A stretch of 64,000 nt of DNA from an uncultured Lachnospiraceae bacterium (GTDB lineage: Bacteria > Bacillota > Clostridia > Lachnospirales > Lachnospiraceae): contig CAJUBP010000015.1 of the NCBI GenBank assembly GCA_910584585.1, positions 20,777 to 84,776 of the forward strand, given 5' to 3'. Numbering within the stretch: the stretch's first letter is position 1; every line of letters starts with the position of its first letter. Shown here piece after piece: positions 52,605-61,266 of the stretch. A model generated the notes under the pieces. It was not told the origin of the DNA and did no database searches. It saw only the letters and a list, made by a program, of their open reading frames with translations. The translations under genes were made by a program, and so were the position numbers.

Positions 52605-52687
52605 CAGCTGCTGTATAATTTCCACTTTATTTTGCAGTCGCCTTCCCCCAGATAAATATGCCAAATGACTGCCCTTTTGCCCGCTGC

Positions 52688-53434
52688 CTATTCAAAAATA
52701 ATTTCATCTACTGTTACAAACTCGTAGCCCTGCTTTTTCAGCGTATCAATAATCTCCATTGCGGCAGTGACAGAAGTCTCGTATCCGTCATGCATCAGGA
52801 TAATATCGTTTTCCTGAACATTTTTCATAACTTTTTCCACAATACTGGCTTGGTTCTGACTGGACCAGTCCAAGGTGTCCACGTCCCAGAGCACCTCCAC
52901 CATATTTACCTCACAGTCCAGCTTCTCGTGCCAGTCTCCAAAGGGCGGCCGCAGATAGGAGGGGTAGACTCCTGTAATTCCATAAATCAGTTCATTGGTG
53001 CGGCTGACCTGGCTGCACGCCTGCTCCATGGGAAGCTTGCTCAGCTGTTCATGCTTGTAGGAGTGATTCCCAATCAGATGCCCTTCTTCCTGTATCTGCT
53101 TTACCACCTCCGGATATTTCTCCACTTCCTGCCCCAACAGGAAAAAAGTAGCTTTCACTCCGCGCTCTTTCAAAGCTTCCAGCATTTCAGGCGTATACTG
53201 GGGATTCGGCCCGTCGTCAAAGGTAAGGGCAACCTTTTTTCTCTCCGAGGCTTTCGCGTCTTCCTGGGCAGGCCCCGAAGCCTGACGGGTCTTTTCCAGC
53301 TTTTCGGCTGCTGCCGCAAGGCCCTGTTTCATTTCTCTTCCTTTTCCTGTTCCGGTGAGGATCAGCCCGAACGCCAGGCAAAGGCAGAACAAATCAAACA
53401 GCATGCATTTTTTCCAAAATTTCTTTCCTTTCAT
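52688..53434 (-). CDS. Polysaccharide deacetylase (NodB homology domain)
   Basis: The 248-aa protein has an N-terminal membrane anchor or signal (LFDLFCLCLAFGLILTG, residues ~12-28) and a NodB domain with all motifs: TFDDGP, HSYKH, RPPFGDW, WDVDTLDW and LMHDG. It should remove acetyl groups from peptidoglycan or another wall polymer outside the membrane, using a divalent metal bound by Asp-His-His. The ATG is preceded by GGAG at 10 bases. It lies between the LytTR operon and the DUF5808 gene. Confidence 0.92.
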   Translation of the reverse strand: MKGKKFWKKCMLFDLFCLCLAFGLILTGTGKGREMKQGLAAAAEKLEKTRQASGPAQEDAKASERKKVALTFDDGPNPQYTPEMLEALKERGVKATFFLLGQEVEKYPEVVKQIQEEGHLIGNHSYKHEQLSKLPMEQACSQVSRTNELIYGITGVYPSYLRPPFGDWHEKLDCEVNMVEVLWDVDTLDWSSQNQASIVEKVMKNVQENDIILMHDGYETSVTAAMEIIDTLKKQGYEFVTVDEIIFE

Positions 53435-53522
53435 CCACTGAACGCTCCATAGGGATCTCCATAAAATATATGAAGCCGGGGATGTATTTTATTCAATGTG
53501 TTTTCCCGCAAAGTAAAAGGAC

Positions 53523-53536
53523 AAGACACGCTCTAG
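53523..53536. repeat. End remnant of the CTAGAGCG palindromic element
   Basis: AAGACACGCTCTAG is identical to the right end of the 166-bp element at 40369-40534. The rest of the element is absent. The stop codon of the DUF5808 gene (53533-53535) lies inside it. Confidence 0.5.
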
Positions 53537-54960
53537 GGCTGTATTTTATCCAAAATATCCGCTGCCGCCTCCCCGTCGCTGCCTCCCAGCAGATACCATC
53601 TGCCCTGGTTAGTCTCAATCATAAGAAACGGCGGCTCTTTGGGATTAATGCAGACCTTAAAATCCCGGCGGTAGGTATCACTGTAAAAATCTCCCTTTTT
53701 CACCGTCTCCATTCCGGTTCCGCTTTTGCGCCTCAGCTCCGGTTCCTCCTCCAGAAGCGTCACTTCTCTGATCTCTGATTGTTCTATCTGATATACTTTC
53801 TTCCAGTGATTTGCCGTCAGCGTCCCATCCTCATAGGTAAGGGATACCGGGGTAAACTCTTCCAGCACGCATAATCCGCAGGCGCCCAGCACGAAAACTG
53901 CCAGAAATATCAGCAGAAAAGCCATGCCGTATTTCATGACTGGCTTTGCCATATTCGCGGTAAGTCCCAGGCCTGCCCGGGGCTCTACAAATGTCCGGCT
54001 GTCATGTTTATTATAATAAATCATTCCCCAAATCCAATGATTATCATCGTCTTCTTCCACCGGAAGTTCCTGCGCCAGATATTTTTTGCTGTTTTTCTCT
54101 ATCTTTCTCCAGCATCGGAACACTAATGTTATGGAAACCGCTCCGAACCACAGGCTGATGGCCCCTATCAGCCACGGCAGCCATTTTGCCGGCATGTGAA
54201 AAGAGCAGAGGATTCCCCAGTTAAACATGCCAGTCACCCAGGCCATGGAGGCGCAGAGCCTTCCCATGTGATACTGCCGTATTTTGGCCACCTGCAGGTT
54301 GACTCGGCTGTTATAGGTAAATACTCTGGTCCGCTGTCTCTCAAAAAACCTTACGTATAACAAAAAGAGACAGTCTGTCAGCGCAATAGACAACAGGACA
54401 CATTCACTGACCCATAATTCCGGCAGCCATGGGCGATACCAGCAGCGGTACAGAAAAATTTCAGCCAAGGGCGCCAAAAAGGCAACTATGCAGCCTGCGC
54501 CAATGGCTTTCCTGGAATATTTCATTTTCTCAGCGCCGGCAGCCGTCACGTCCACCAGAATTTCTTCCTGTTCCCCTGAACTTTCCTTCTCCTGCCGAGA
54601 TGCCAAAAATTCCCGCTTCTGCTCTTTCATTCCGGCATTGGCCCTCTGAAATGGGAGGAACAGAAAAACAATCACAAAAAACACCCAGACTGTCGTTCCC
54701 GTTACCACCAGCGATTCATGGGCCGGCAGCAGCGCCAAAAAGAATAGCGCCAGGGAAATCAGCGCACAAATTTTCAGTTCTTCCTTGTATCTCCTTTTAA
54801 TCGCCTGTACGCCTAAACTTGCTTCTGCCCCCTGCCAGAGCGTTACCCCAAACTGAGTTCTATTTTTCTCTTCTGCCAGAAACCAGCATGCCCCAAACAT
54901 AATCGGCAGCACCGGCATCATGCATATTGCCATAAAAATCTTCATTCCTGTCATTTCCAT
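53533..54960 (-). CDS. DUF5808/DUF1648-like membrane protein
   Basis: The 475-aa protein has about eight hydrophobic segments and, near residue 320, the DUF5808 pattern (HWIWGMIYYNKHDSRTFVEP, then GLGLTANMAKP). The C-terminal 90 residues form a soluble region with alternating strands that may be PH-like. It follows a YtrA-type GntR gene by 75 bases; GntR-YtrA regulators commonly control adjacent membrane or ABC proteins, so this is the likely target. The ATG 54960 follows AGGAGG by 6 bases. Function unknown. Confidence 0.8.
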   Translation of the reverse strand: MEMTGMKIFMAICMMPVLPIMFGACWFLAEEKNRTQFGVTLWQGAEASLGVQAIKRRYKEELKICALISLALFFLALLPAHESLVVTGTTVWVFFVIVFLFLPFQRANAGMKEQKREFLASRQEKESSGEQEEILVDVTAAGAEKMKYSRKAIGAGCIVAFLAPLAEIFLYRCWYRPWLPELWVSECVLLSIALTDCLFLLYVRFFERQRTRVFTYNSRVNLQVAKIRQYHMGRLCASMAWVTGMFNWGILCSFHMPAKWLPWLIGAISLWFGAVSITLVFRCWRKIEKNSKKYLAQELPVEEDDDNHWIWGMIYYNKHDSRTFVEPRAGLGLTANMAKPVMKYGMAFLLIFLAVFVLGACGLCVLEEFTPVSLTYEDGTLTANHWKKVYQIEQSEIREVTLLEEEPELRRKSGTGMETVKKGDFYSDTYRRDFKVCINPKEPPFLMIETNQGRWYLLGGSDGEAAADILDKIQP

Positions 54961-55035
54961 AAGATACCTCCTGAAAGTTCCGACATGTGTACCGGCCTGG
55001 GTTTCCGCACGCGCAGACAACATAATCTCTGTTTT

Positions 55036-55401
55036 CTATCCGCCGTAGGCCTTACCGCAGAATTCCAGAAATTCTTCTCTGGAAATTCCGGCAATCTTAG
55101 CTTCTGCAGCCAGCAGTTCCAGTTCTTTCTCCACTTTCTGCGCCACGGCTCTCTTCCTGCCGCCGGAATGCCGGACAATAGCTCCGTTTCGCCTGTCTGT
55201 GACAATATAGCCTTCCTGTTTCAAAAGCTGATACGCCTTATTCACAGTCATTGTATTGATCCCAGCCTCACCGGCAAGAGCGCGGATCGACGGAAGCCTG
55301 TCTCCGTCTTGAAAAACGCCGTCCGCCACGGCCTGCACAATCTGATCTCTGATTTGCTGATAAATGGGTACGCTGCTGGCAAAATCCAATTTCATTATCA
55401 T
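55036..55401 (-). CDS. YtrA-subfamily GntR transcriptional regulator
   Basis: The 121-aa protein has an N-terminal winged helix (IYQQIRDQIVQAVADGVF; RLPSIRALAGEAGINTMTVN) and a short C-terminal dimerisation tail of about 50 residues, the YtrA arrangement. I chose ATG 55401 (MIMKLDF); the open frame continues to 55482 through in-frame 36-bp tandem repeats with only a GTG start and no ribosome-binding site. It is the first gene of a unit with DUF5808. A palindrome over the promoter -10 is a likely autoregulatory operator. Confidence 0.88.
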   Translation of the reverse strand: MIMKLDFASSVPIYQQIRDQIVQAVADGVFQDGDRLPSIRALAGEAGINTMTVNKAYQLLKQEGYIVTDRRNGAIVRHSGGRKRAVAQKVEKELELLAAEAKIAGISREEFLEFCGKAYGG

Positions 55402-55412
55402 GGGTATCACGC

Positions 55413-55504
55413 CTTTGCAAAATTCTGTCTTGTTATGGGTTCTCACTTCTTTGCAAATTTCTGTCTTGTTATGAGTTCTCACTTCTTTGCAAAAATTCTG
55501 TCTT
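55413..55504. repeat. 36-bp tandem repeats in the GntR leader
   Basis: Two complete units (55413-55448 and 55449-55484, each starting CTTTGCAAA and ending TTCTCACTT, three differences) and a partial third (55485 to about 55504). They lie between the promoter and the start codon, so they are transcribed. They have no stop in the GntR frame. Confidence 0.85.
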
Positions 55505-55524
55505 CTGTAAGATCTCTTATCTTT

Positions 55525-55554
55525 GTATTATATATAGTAATACAAACAATACAA
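55525..55554 (-). promoter_or_regulatory. Promoter and palindromic operator of the GntR-DUF5808 unit
   Basis: On the minus strand TTGTAT (55549-55554) and TATAAT (55527-55532) are 16 bases apart. GTATTA-N7-TAATAC (55525-55543) is a perfect inverted repeat covering the -10 box, fitting a GntR-type operator with GT...AC ends. A repressor there would exclude RNA polymerase. Confidence 0.65.
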
Positions 55555-55629
55555 AAAGTCAAGAACCGGAGGATGGGCTGAGTTCCTGACCGTTCCAAGA
55601 GATCCGCCTATCCTCCGGCAACGAAGGAA

Positions 55630-55665
55630 CTGCCGGGGAAACGGACTTTCTCGTTTCCCCGGCAG
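55630..55665 (-). terminator. Terminator after clpB
   Basis: A perfect 13-bp stem (CTGCCGGGGAAAC at 55630-55642 with its complement at 55653-55665) lies 17 bases after the clpB stop. No long T-run follows on the minus strand, so efficiency is uncertain. Confidence 0.65.
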
Positions 55666-55681
55666 ATAATTCTTTGTTCTT

Positions 55682-58267
55682 CTATTTTTTGCATTTTGCC
55701 GCTAAATTTCCATTTTCCACGTCAATCAGAATCGTATCCCCGGCTCCCACTTCATCAGCAAGAATCAATTTTGCCGAAAGGGTTTCCACGGTTTTCTGCA
55801 GATACCGCTTTAAGGGCCTTGCCCCGTATACCGGATCGTAACCGTGCTCCACCGCAAATTCCTGGGCGGCCTGGGTCAGTTCCACAGACACTTCCCGGTC
55901 TGCCAGACGCTTATTCAAATCCGCCAGCAGCAGGTGAATAATATTGCCGATATCCTGCCTGCTTAAGGGCTTGAATAAAATGGTTTCATCCAGCCGGTTC
56001 AAAAATTCCGGCCGGAAATTATTCTGAAGCTCACTCATTACAGCCGCTTCGCATTCCGGCTGAATCTCGCCGTTTTCTCCGATGCCCTCCAGCAGATACG
56101 AAGAGCCCAGGTTGGAGGTCATAATCAATATGGTATTTTTAAAGTCCACCGTGCGGCCCTGGGAATCGGTAATGCGCCCGTCATCCAATACCTGAAGCAG
56201 TACGTTAAATACGTCAGGATGGGCTTTCTCCACTTCATCAAACAACACCACGGAATAGGGTTTTCTGCGCACCGCTTCCGTGAGCTGTCCGCCCTCTTCA
56301 TATCCCACATATCCGGGAGGCGCTCCAATCAGGCGGGAAACGGAATATTTTTCCATATACTCGCTCATGTCAAGCCTTACCATATTGTTTTCATCGTCAA
56401 ACAGGCTGGCGGCCAATGCCTTGGCCAATTCTGTTTTTCCCACGCCGGTAGGCCCCAGAAACAGAAAGGAACCGATGGGCTTGCTGGGATCTTTGATTCC
56501 TGCCTTGGAGCGGATAATGGCCTCTGTCACTTTCGTAACGCCTTCTTCCTGGCCGATGACCCGCTTATGGAGTTCCTCATCCAAATGCAGCGTTTTATTC
56601 CGCTCGCTTTCTGTCAGCTTCGCCACCGGGATTCCGGTCCAGCGGGAAATGATTTTGGCGATTTCCTCTTCGCTGACATTTTCGTGCACCAGGCTTAAGT
56701 CTTTCTTCTTCACCTGCTCTTCTTCCAGTTCCAGCTGACGCTTCAGTTCCGGCATTTTGCCGTACTGCAGCTCCGCCGCTTTTTCCAGATCGTAATTCTG
56801 CTGAGCCATGGCAATTTCTTTGTTAATGGCTTCCAGTTCCTCCCGGAGCTTCTGTACTTTCTCCACGGAATTTTTCTCATTGTCCCACTGGGCTTTCCGG
56901 GACTGGAACTCACTTTTCAGATCCGCAAGCTCTTTCTGCAGCGTTTCCAGACGATCTTTGCTGAGACGGTCTTCTTCTTTTTTCAGGGCTGCTTCTTCAA
57001 TCTCCATCTGCATCACCCGCCGCTGCAGTTCATCCAGTTCCGTGGGCATGGAATCCAGCTCTGTTTTAATCAGCGCGCAGGCTTCATCCACCAAATCAAT
57101 GGCCTTATCCGGCAGGAACCGGTCGCTGATATATCGGTTGGATAAGGTCGCCGCAGACACCAGGGCTGAGTCTGTAATTTTCACTCCATGGAATACTTCA
57201 TAGCGATCCTTCAATCCCCTTAAGATAGAAATGGTGTCTTCCACCGTAGGCTCCGCCACCAGCACGGGCTGGAATCTCCGCTCCAGGGCAGCGTCTTTCT
57301 CAATGTATTCCCGGTATTCATCCAAAGTGGTTGCGCCGATGCAGTGCAGTTCGCCCCGGGCCAGCATAGGTTTCAGCAGCTGGCCTGCGTCCATGGCTCC
57401 GTCTGTCTTGCCTGCGCCTACAATGGTATGCAGTTCGTCAATAAACAGGATAATCTGCCCGTCGCTGCTCTTGATTTCATCCAGCACGGCCTTTAACCGC
57501 TCTTCAAATTCGCCCCGGTACTTGGCCCCTGCCACCAACGCGCCCATATCCAGCGCAAAAAGCCGCTTGTCTTTTAAGCCCTCCGGCACGTCTCCCCGAA
57601 CAATCCGCTGAGCCAGGCCTTCCACCACTGCTGTTTTTCCTACCCCAGGCTCTCCGATCAGCACCGGATTGTTCTTGGTTTTCCGGGACAGAATGCGGAC
57701 GACGTTGCGAATCTCATTGTCTCTGCCGATAACCGGATCGATTTTCTGCTCCCTGGCCCGTTCCACCATGTCATAGCCGTATTTTGCCAGGGTGTCATAG
57801 GTGGCTTCCGGATTGTCGGACACTACCTTCTGGTTGCCCCGGACTGTGGCAAGGGCCTGCAGGAACCGTTCTCTGGTAATTCCGTATTCTTTAAAAATCT
57901 CTTTCAGCGCCTGGTTGGGATATTTTATCAGCGTGAGGAACAGATGCTCCACGGACACGTATTCGTCTCCCATCTTTTTCGCCTCGTCTTCGGCGCTGAC
58001 CAATACTTTGTTCAGATTCTGGCCCATGTAAATCTGTCCGCCGGATACTTTCACCCGTTTGGCCAGATGATTTCTGGCATTGTCTGTAAAGTGTTCCAGG
58101 TTGATTTCCATTTTCTCAATTAACTTGGGGATCAGGCCGTCTTCCTGAAACAGCAGGGATACCAATAAATGCTCCTGCTCGATTTCCTGGTTGCCGTATT
58201 CATATGCCAGCTTCTCACAGCCGTTGATGGCTTCGATTGATTTCTGTGTAAATTTCTGAATATTCAT
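55682..58267 (-). CDS. clpB: ATP-dependent disaggregase ClpB
   Basis: The 861-aa Hsp100 has an N-terminal Clp domain, first AAA+ domain (Walker A GEPGVGKT; Walker B ILFIDELHT), the long middle coiled coil (residues ~400-520) that marks ClpB rather than ClpC/ClpA, and second AAA+ domain (GPTGVGKT; VVLFDEVEKAH). It resolves protein aggregates with DnaK. GGAAGGAGG lies 7 bases before the ATG. A CIRCE-like operator overlaps its promoter, so HrcA repression is likely. No ClpP-binding loop is expected. Confidence 0.97.
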   Translation of the reverse strand: MNIQKFTQKSIEAINGCEKLAYEYGNQEIEQEHLLVSLLFQEDGLIPKLIEKMEINLEHFTDNARNHLAKRVKVSGGQIYMGQNLNKVLVSAEDEAKKMGDEYVSVEHLFLTLIKYPNQALKEIFKEYGITRERFLQALATVRGNQKVVSDNPEATYDTLAKYGYDMVERAREQKIDPVIGRDNEIRNVVRILSRKTKNNPVLIGEPGVGKTAVVEGLAQRIVRGDVPEGLKDKRLFALDMGALVAGAKYRGEFEERLKAVLDEIKSSDGQIILFIDELHTIVGAGKTDGAMDAGQLLKPMLARGELHCIGATTLDEYREYIEKDAALERRFQPVLVAEPTVEDTISILRGLKDRYEVFHGVKITDSALVSAATLSNRYISDRFLPDKAIDLVDEACALIKTELDSMPTELDELQRRVMQMEIEEAALKKEEDRLSKDRLETLQKELADLKSEFQSRKAQWDNEKNSVEKVQKLREELEAINKEIAMAQQNYDLEKAAELQYGKMPELKRQLELEEEQVKKKDLSLVHENVSEEEIAKIISRWTGIPVAKLTESERNKTLHLDEELHKRVIGQEEGVTKVTEAIIRSKAGIKDPSKPIGSFLFLGPTGVGKTELAKALAASLFDDENNMVRLDMSEYMEKYSVSRLIGAPPGYVGYEEGGQLTEAVRRKPYSVVLFDEVEKAHPDVFNVLLQVLDDGRITDSQGRTVDFKNTILIMTSNLGSSYLLEGIGENGEIQPECEAAVMSELQNNFRPEFLNRLDETILFKPLSRQDIGNIIHLLLADLNKRLADREVSVELTQAAQEFAVEHGYDPVYGARPLKRYLQKTVETLSAKLILADEVGAGDTILIDVENGNLAAKCKK

Positions 58268-58358
58268 AAGGGTTCCTCCTTCCCTTCTGTACTATTATGG
58301 GTAAATGGCCGCTGTGCCATTCGGACTTTGGCTATTTCCTTGTTCTATGTCTGGTATA

Positions 58359-58401
58359 ACAATATCACTGTTTGTTAGCCATGTCAAGAGATGAGTGCTA
58401 A
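58359..58401 (-). promoter_or_regulatory. clpB promoter with CIRCE-like HrcA operator
   Basis: On the minus strand TTAGCACTC-N9-CATGGCTAA (58375-58401) has one perfect CIRCE half and a second half with the GCTAA end conserved, at the exact 9-base spacing. The -35 TTGACA (58382-58387) lies inside it and the extended -10 TATTGT (58359-58364) follows after 17 bases. HrcA bound here would block clpB transcription until heat shock. Confidence 0.75.
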
Positions 58402-58597
58402 AGTTGTGTGAAAATTTTATGAAGCGCTGACTTTGCGCGGTTTTTGGCTGTTCAAGAGTAACCGTTCAGCCCAGAACTTTGCACTTGCCGCAAAATCCGT
58501 GAGAATGTGTAAATTATGTCAAAAGGGAATCTGCCCCTCGCCGAAGGAGACTTGGAATGGGCAGATTCCGTAACAGTGAGGCCGAAGGCTAAACTGT
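58402..58597. other. Intergenic region between clpB promoter and IS66
   Basis: No gene is seen. It contains an 11-bp inverted repeat GGAATCTGCCC/GGGCAGATTCC (58526-58536 and 58559-58569) and two short GCCGAAGG copies near the IS66 left end. Confidence 0.5.
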
Positions 58598-58902
58598 GTT
58601 ACTTTTCACGGGGTGGGGAAACTCATAACTATGAATTATGCATTTTGCTGAATTTAAAAAAAAGTTTTATCAACATAGGGCAGGCTGTTTCTTTGAAATT
58701 GTGGATAGCCATCTGCAATAAAAAAACAGCCTGCATATCTTTTCATACTTTTAGCTGAAAATGCCGGATTCTGCCCATTTTTAGGCTGGAAGCCTGTTTC
58801 TCTATAAAAACACCCCAGGTAATTTTTACCAAAACGCAATGTTATCCACATTCGCTTTTTTTCATGGCTTCTGTTATACTAAAATCCATGGAGGGATGGC
58901 AG

Positions 58903-59109
58903 ATGGACTATGAAAGCCTTGAGAAACAGACGATCCGCAAACAAAACCTGTATATCCGGCAGCTGGAGGAACAGCTGGCTGTTTATGAGGAAAAAGACCG
59001 TGCGCAAGAACGTTTGATCGAAGAACTAAACCGTGCCCTGCAGCTTTTTGCGGACGGCGTTTCCGACAAAAAGGCAGGGGAAAAGGGAAAGGGCGGGGCA
59101 TATGAATAA
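58903..59109 (+). CDS. Small coiled-coil protein of the IS66 element
   Basis: The 68-aa product is strongly helical and charged (YIRQLEEQLAVYEEKDRAQE; LIEELNRALQLF). GGAGGG lies 7 bases before the ATG at 58903. Its stop overlaps the tnpC start (ATGAATAA), implying translational coupling. It is not a TnpA or TnpB homologue that I recognise. A DNA-bridging or dimerising accessory role for the transposase is possible. Confidence 0.7.
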   Translation: MDYESLEKQTIRKQNLYIRQLEEQLAVYEEKDRAQERLIEELNRALQLFADGVSDKKAGEKGKGGAYE

Positions 59110-60841
59110 CGGGCAGCATTTCCAGACAACTTCATTATCATATCGGCTAAAAGCGGCAGAGCGGGAACTGGAAGCTTTCCGCTCCGGTGAAGCTTATGTT
59201 AAGCTGCGGTCTGAATATGAAAGTGTCATCCGCAGCCAGAACATTGCCATAAAAAAGCTTCAGAAAGAACGTGACAGCTTTTCCTTTTCCCGTAAAGAAA
59301 TCACGCGCCAGTGGATGGATGTGCTGGAAGACGTCCAAAAAGAGCATGAGAAAGAAGTGAAAAGACTCAAAAAAACGATCACCGAACTGCTGGATATGAT
59401 TGTAAGCCTGAAAAACCGGAATGCTGAACTGGACAGCAAAAGGAAAAAAGCGCTGGAAGACTATTATGAAACAGCGGTAAAATTGGAGGATGCGCAAGGG
59501 GTTATCCTAAAACTTACCGCACAGGTAAACCATAATTATGAAAATTCGTCTATGCCATCGTCCAAATGCATTGGCCGTAAAAAGATTACAAACAACAGGG
59601 AGAAAACTGGGAAGAAGCCCGGCGGCCAGAAGGGACACCCGCACCATCCGCGCAAGCCTATGGTCCCAGATAAAATAGTGGAAATAAAGACGGAAGAAAA
59701 ATTGAAAGACAGCTCCAGGTATGTCCCAACGGGGAACGTGATTGTAAGGCAGACGGTTGGAATCGCCATCGTGCCGGTTGTCACCGAATACCACGCCCTG
59801 GAATTTTATGACAAGAAAAAAGGAAGGAACGTGCATTCCGCATTCCCAGCGGGGGTAACGGATGACGTGAATTATGACGAATCGATAAAAGCCGTGCTTT
59901 TCCTGCTGAACAGCAGATGCAACGTTTCCCTGGAAAAAACGGCGCAGTTCGTCTGCGACGTTACAGACGGGGCGCTTTCGCCAAGTGTCGGGATGATAAG
60001 CGGGCTGTGCCGTGAATTCTCATTAAGAAGCGGAAAGGAACAGGACAGCCTGTTCAAAGAGCTGCTTGACGCGCCCGTGATGCATGTGGACGGCACAGCG
60101 GCCAGGGTCAACGGGGATAACCATTCTGTGGTTGTATGCAGCAATGGAGCGGCGACTATGTATTTTGCGCGGGAAAGCAAAGGCCATGCCGGGATAAAGG
60201 AAACGCCTGTGGAAACTTTTGGCGGAATCTTAATCCATGACCACGAGGCATGCTTTTACAGCTATGGCTCTGACCATCAGGAGTGCATGGTGCATATAGA
60301 GCGTTACCTTAAGGACAGCATAGAGAACGAGAAAAACCTTTCCTGGAACAAGCAGATGCTGGAATTGGTACAGGAGATGATCCATGAAAACAACATGTCC
60401 CCGGAAGGTGTGGCGGACGAAAAAACGGCTGCATTTGAAGCAAGGCATGACGCTATTGTACAGACAGCCGCAAAAGAATACGAAGACGAGCCGCCGTCAG
60501 ACTATTACAGGGATGGATATAACTTATATCTGCGGATGGTGAAATACAAACATAACCACCTCCTGTTCCTGTCAAACCCGCTTGTGGAGCCTGACAACAA
60601 CCTGTGCGAACGGAAAGCGCGGGTTTTGAAGGGGAAGATCAACCAGGCCATTTCCCTGCGCAGCTTTGAACATCTGTCATATTTCTGTGAATGCCTCAGC
60701 GTGCTGGATCATTTTGCAGCGGACAATGAAGGAAACCTATATAAATCCGTCCAGGAGGTTTTCAGACGGGAAAAGCCTGTTAAGATAAACGTCGAAATCT
60801 CTGGCACTGACACCGTTCTGGATACCCAGGCAGCAGAATAA
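59102..60841 (+). CDS. tnpC: IS66 transposase TnpC
   Basis: The 579-aa protein has an N-terminal coiled coil of about 130 residues, a basic GKKPGGQKGHPHHP zinc-finger/linker segment, and the IS66 DDE domain: VMHVDGTAARVNG (first Asp), ILIHDHEACFYSY (second Asp) and LVEPDNNLCERKARVLKGK (Glu). It appears complete. I chose the ATG at 59102, coupled to the stop of the upstream ORF; the frame is open from 59033. The coiled-coil N-terminus is longer than in typical TnpC, which may stand in for the missing helper proteins. Confidence 0.9.
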   Translation: MNNGQHFQTTSLSYRLKAAERELEAFRSGEAYVKLRSEYESVIRSQNIAIKKLQKERDSFSFSRKEITRQWMDVLEDVQKEHEKEVKRLKKTITELLDMIVSLKNRNAELDSKRKKALEDYYETAVKLEDAQGVILKLTAQVNHNYENSSMPSSKCIGRKKITNNREKTGKKPGGQKGHPHHPRKPMVPDKIVEIKTEEKLKDSSRYVPTGNVIVRQTVGIAIVPVVTEYHALEFYDKKKGRNVHSAFPAGVTDDVNYDESIKAVLFLLNSRCNVSLEKTAQFVCDVTDGALSPSVGMISGLCREFSLRSGKEQDSLFKELLDAPVMHVDGTAARVNGDNHSVVVCSNGAATMYFARESKGHAGIKETPVETFGGILIHDHEACFYSYGSDHQECMVHIERYLKDSIENEKNLSWNKQMLELVQEMIHENNMSPEGVADEKTAAFEARHDAIVQTAAKEYEDEPPSDYYRDGYNLYLRMVKYKHNHLLFLSNPLVEPDNNLCERKARVLKGKINQAISLRSFEHLSYFCECLSVLDHFAADNEGNLYKSVQEVFRREKPVKINVEISGTDTVLDTQAAE

Positions 60842-60893
60842 GAGCAGGATAAAGGCTGGCTATGCACCTGTTCTGCCATATCTTATTTAAGGC

Positions 60894-60925
60894 ATAAGCA
60901 GGGGCTCAAAAGAGCCCCTGCTTAT
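60894..60925. terminator. Hairpin after the IS66 transposase gene
   Basis: A perfect 14-bp stem (ATAAGCAGGGGCTC at 60894-60907 with its complement at 60912-60925) with a 4-base loop lies inside the right end of the element, before the terminal repeat. It may stop transcription in either direction. Confidence 0.75.
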
Positions 60926-61024
60926 GATACCCTAATTTCCCCACCCCGTGAAAAGTAACCTGAATACCTTTTATATTCTAAGAGATGGCTTCCGATATTT
61001 ATATTATTTTCCATATTAACCGTT

Positions 61025-61156
61025 CTATTTTGTTACTACCATATGTACCGTACTCTTGCTAATTCCAAATTTTTTCGCCGTCTGCCTCACCGTGGCATTT
61101 TCCTCAATTATATAATTAGCTATATTGATTGCTCGCTCTTCTATGTACCCTTTCAA
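61025..61156 (-). pseudogene. spoIIID: Truncated SpoIIID-like sporulation regulator
   Basis: From a TTG at 61156 (GAGGGA 7 bases upstream) the frame reads KGYIEERAINIANYIIEE then ATVRQTAKKFGISKSTVH, the first 38 residues of SpoIIID including the helix-turn-helix, then stops after MVVTK. Normal SpoIIID has about 80-95 residues, so the C-terminal half is missing. The IS66 right end is 65 bases further. An upstream ATG (61174) would add six residues but lies in a 13-bp hairpin (61162-61200). A functional truncated regulator cannot be excluded, but decay is more likely. Confidence 0.75.
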
Positions 61157-61266
61157 CGAAATTCCCTCATACATTGCTTTTTTATAATGTATGAGGGATT
61201 GGCTTCAGTTATGACAACGGTGTTTATTTTGGCAAGCGTCATGCCCTGCTGCTTGGTTTCCTTTAA

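Larger units (their letters stand above)
58598..60959 (+). mobile_element. IS66-family insertion sequence (minimal, TnpC type)
   Basis: Perfect 24-bp terminal inverted repeats (GTTACTTTTCACGGGGTGGG... at 58598-58621 and its complement at 60936-60959) bound a 2362-bp element holding a small ORF and tnpC. The usual IS66 genes tnpA and tnpB are absent, as in the ISBst12-like subgroup. An inner 11-bp stem (GCAGGCTGTTT, near 58680 and 58734) and a 14-bp stem after tnpC (60894-60925) are present. The expected 8-bp target duplication is not found (TAAACTGT left, CTGAATAC right). Confidence 0.88.

Noticed and set aside
55402..55482. Extended GntR start including the repeat-encoded peptide
   Set aside because: Only a GTG without a ribosome-binding site begins the longer frame, and the normal YtrA N-terminus starts at MIMKLDF.
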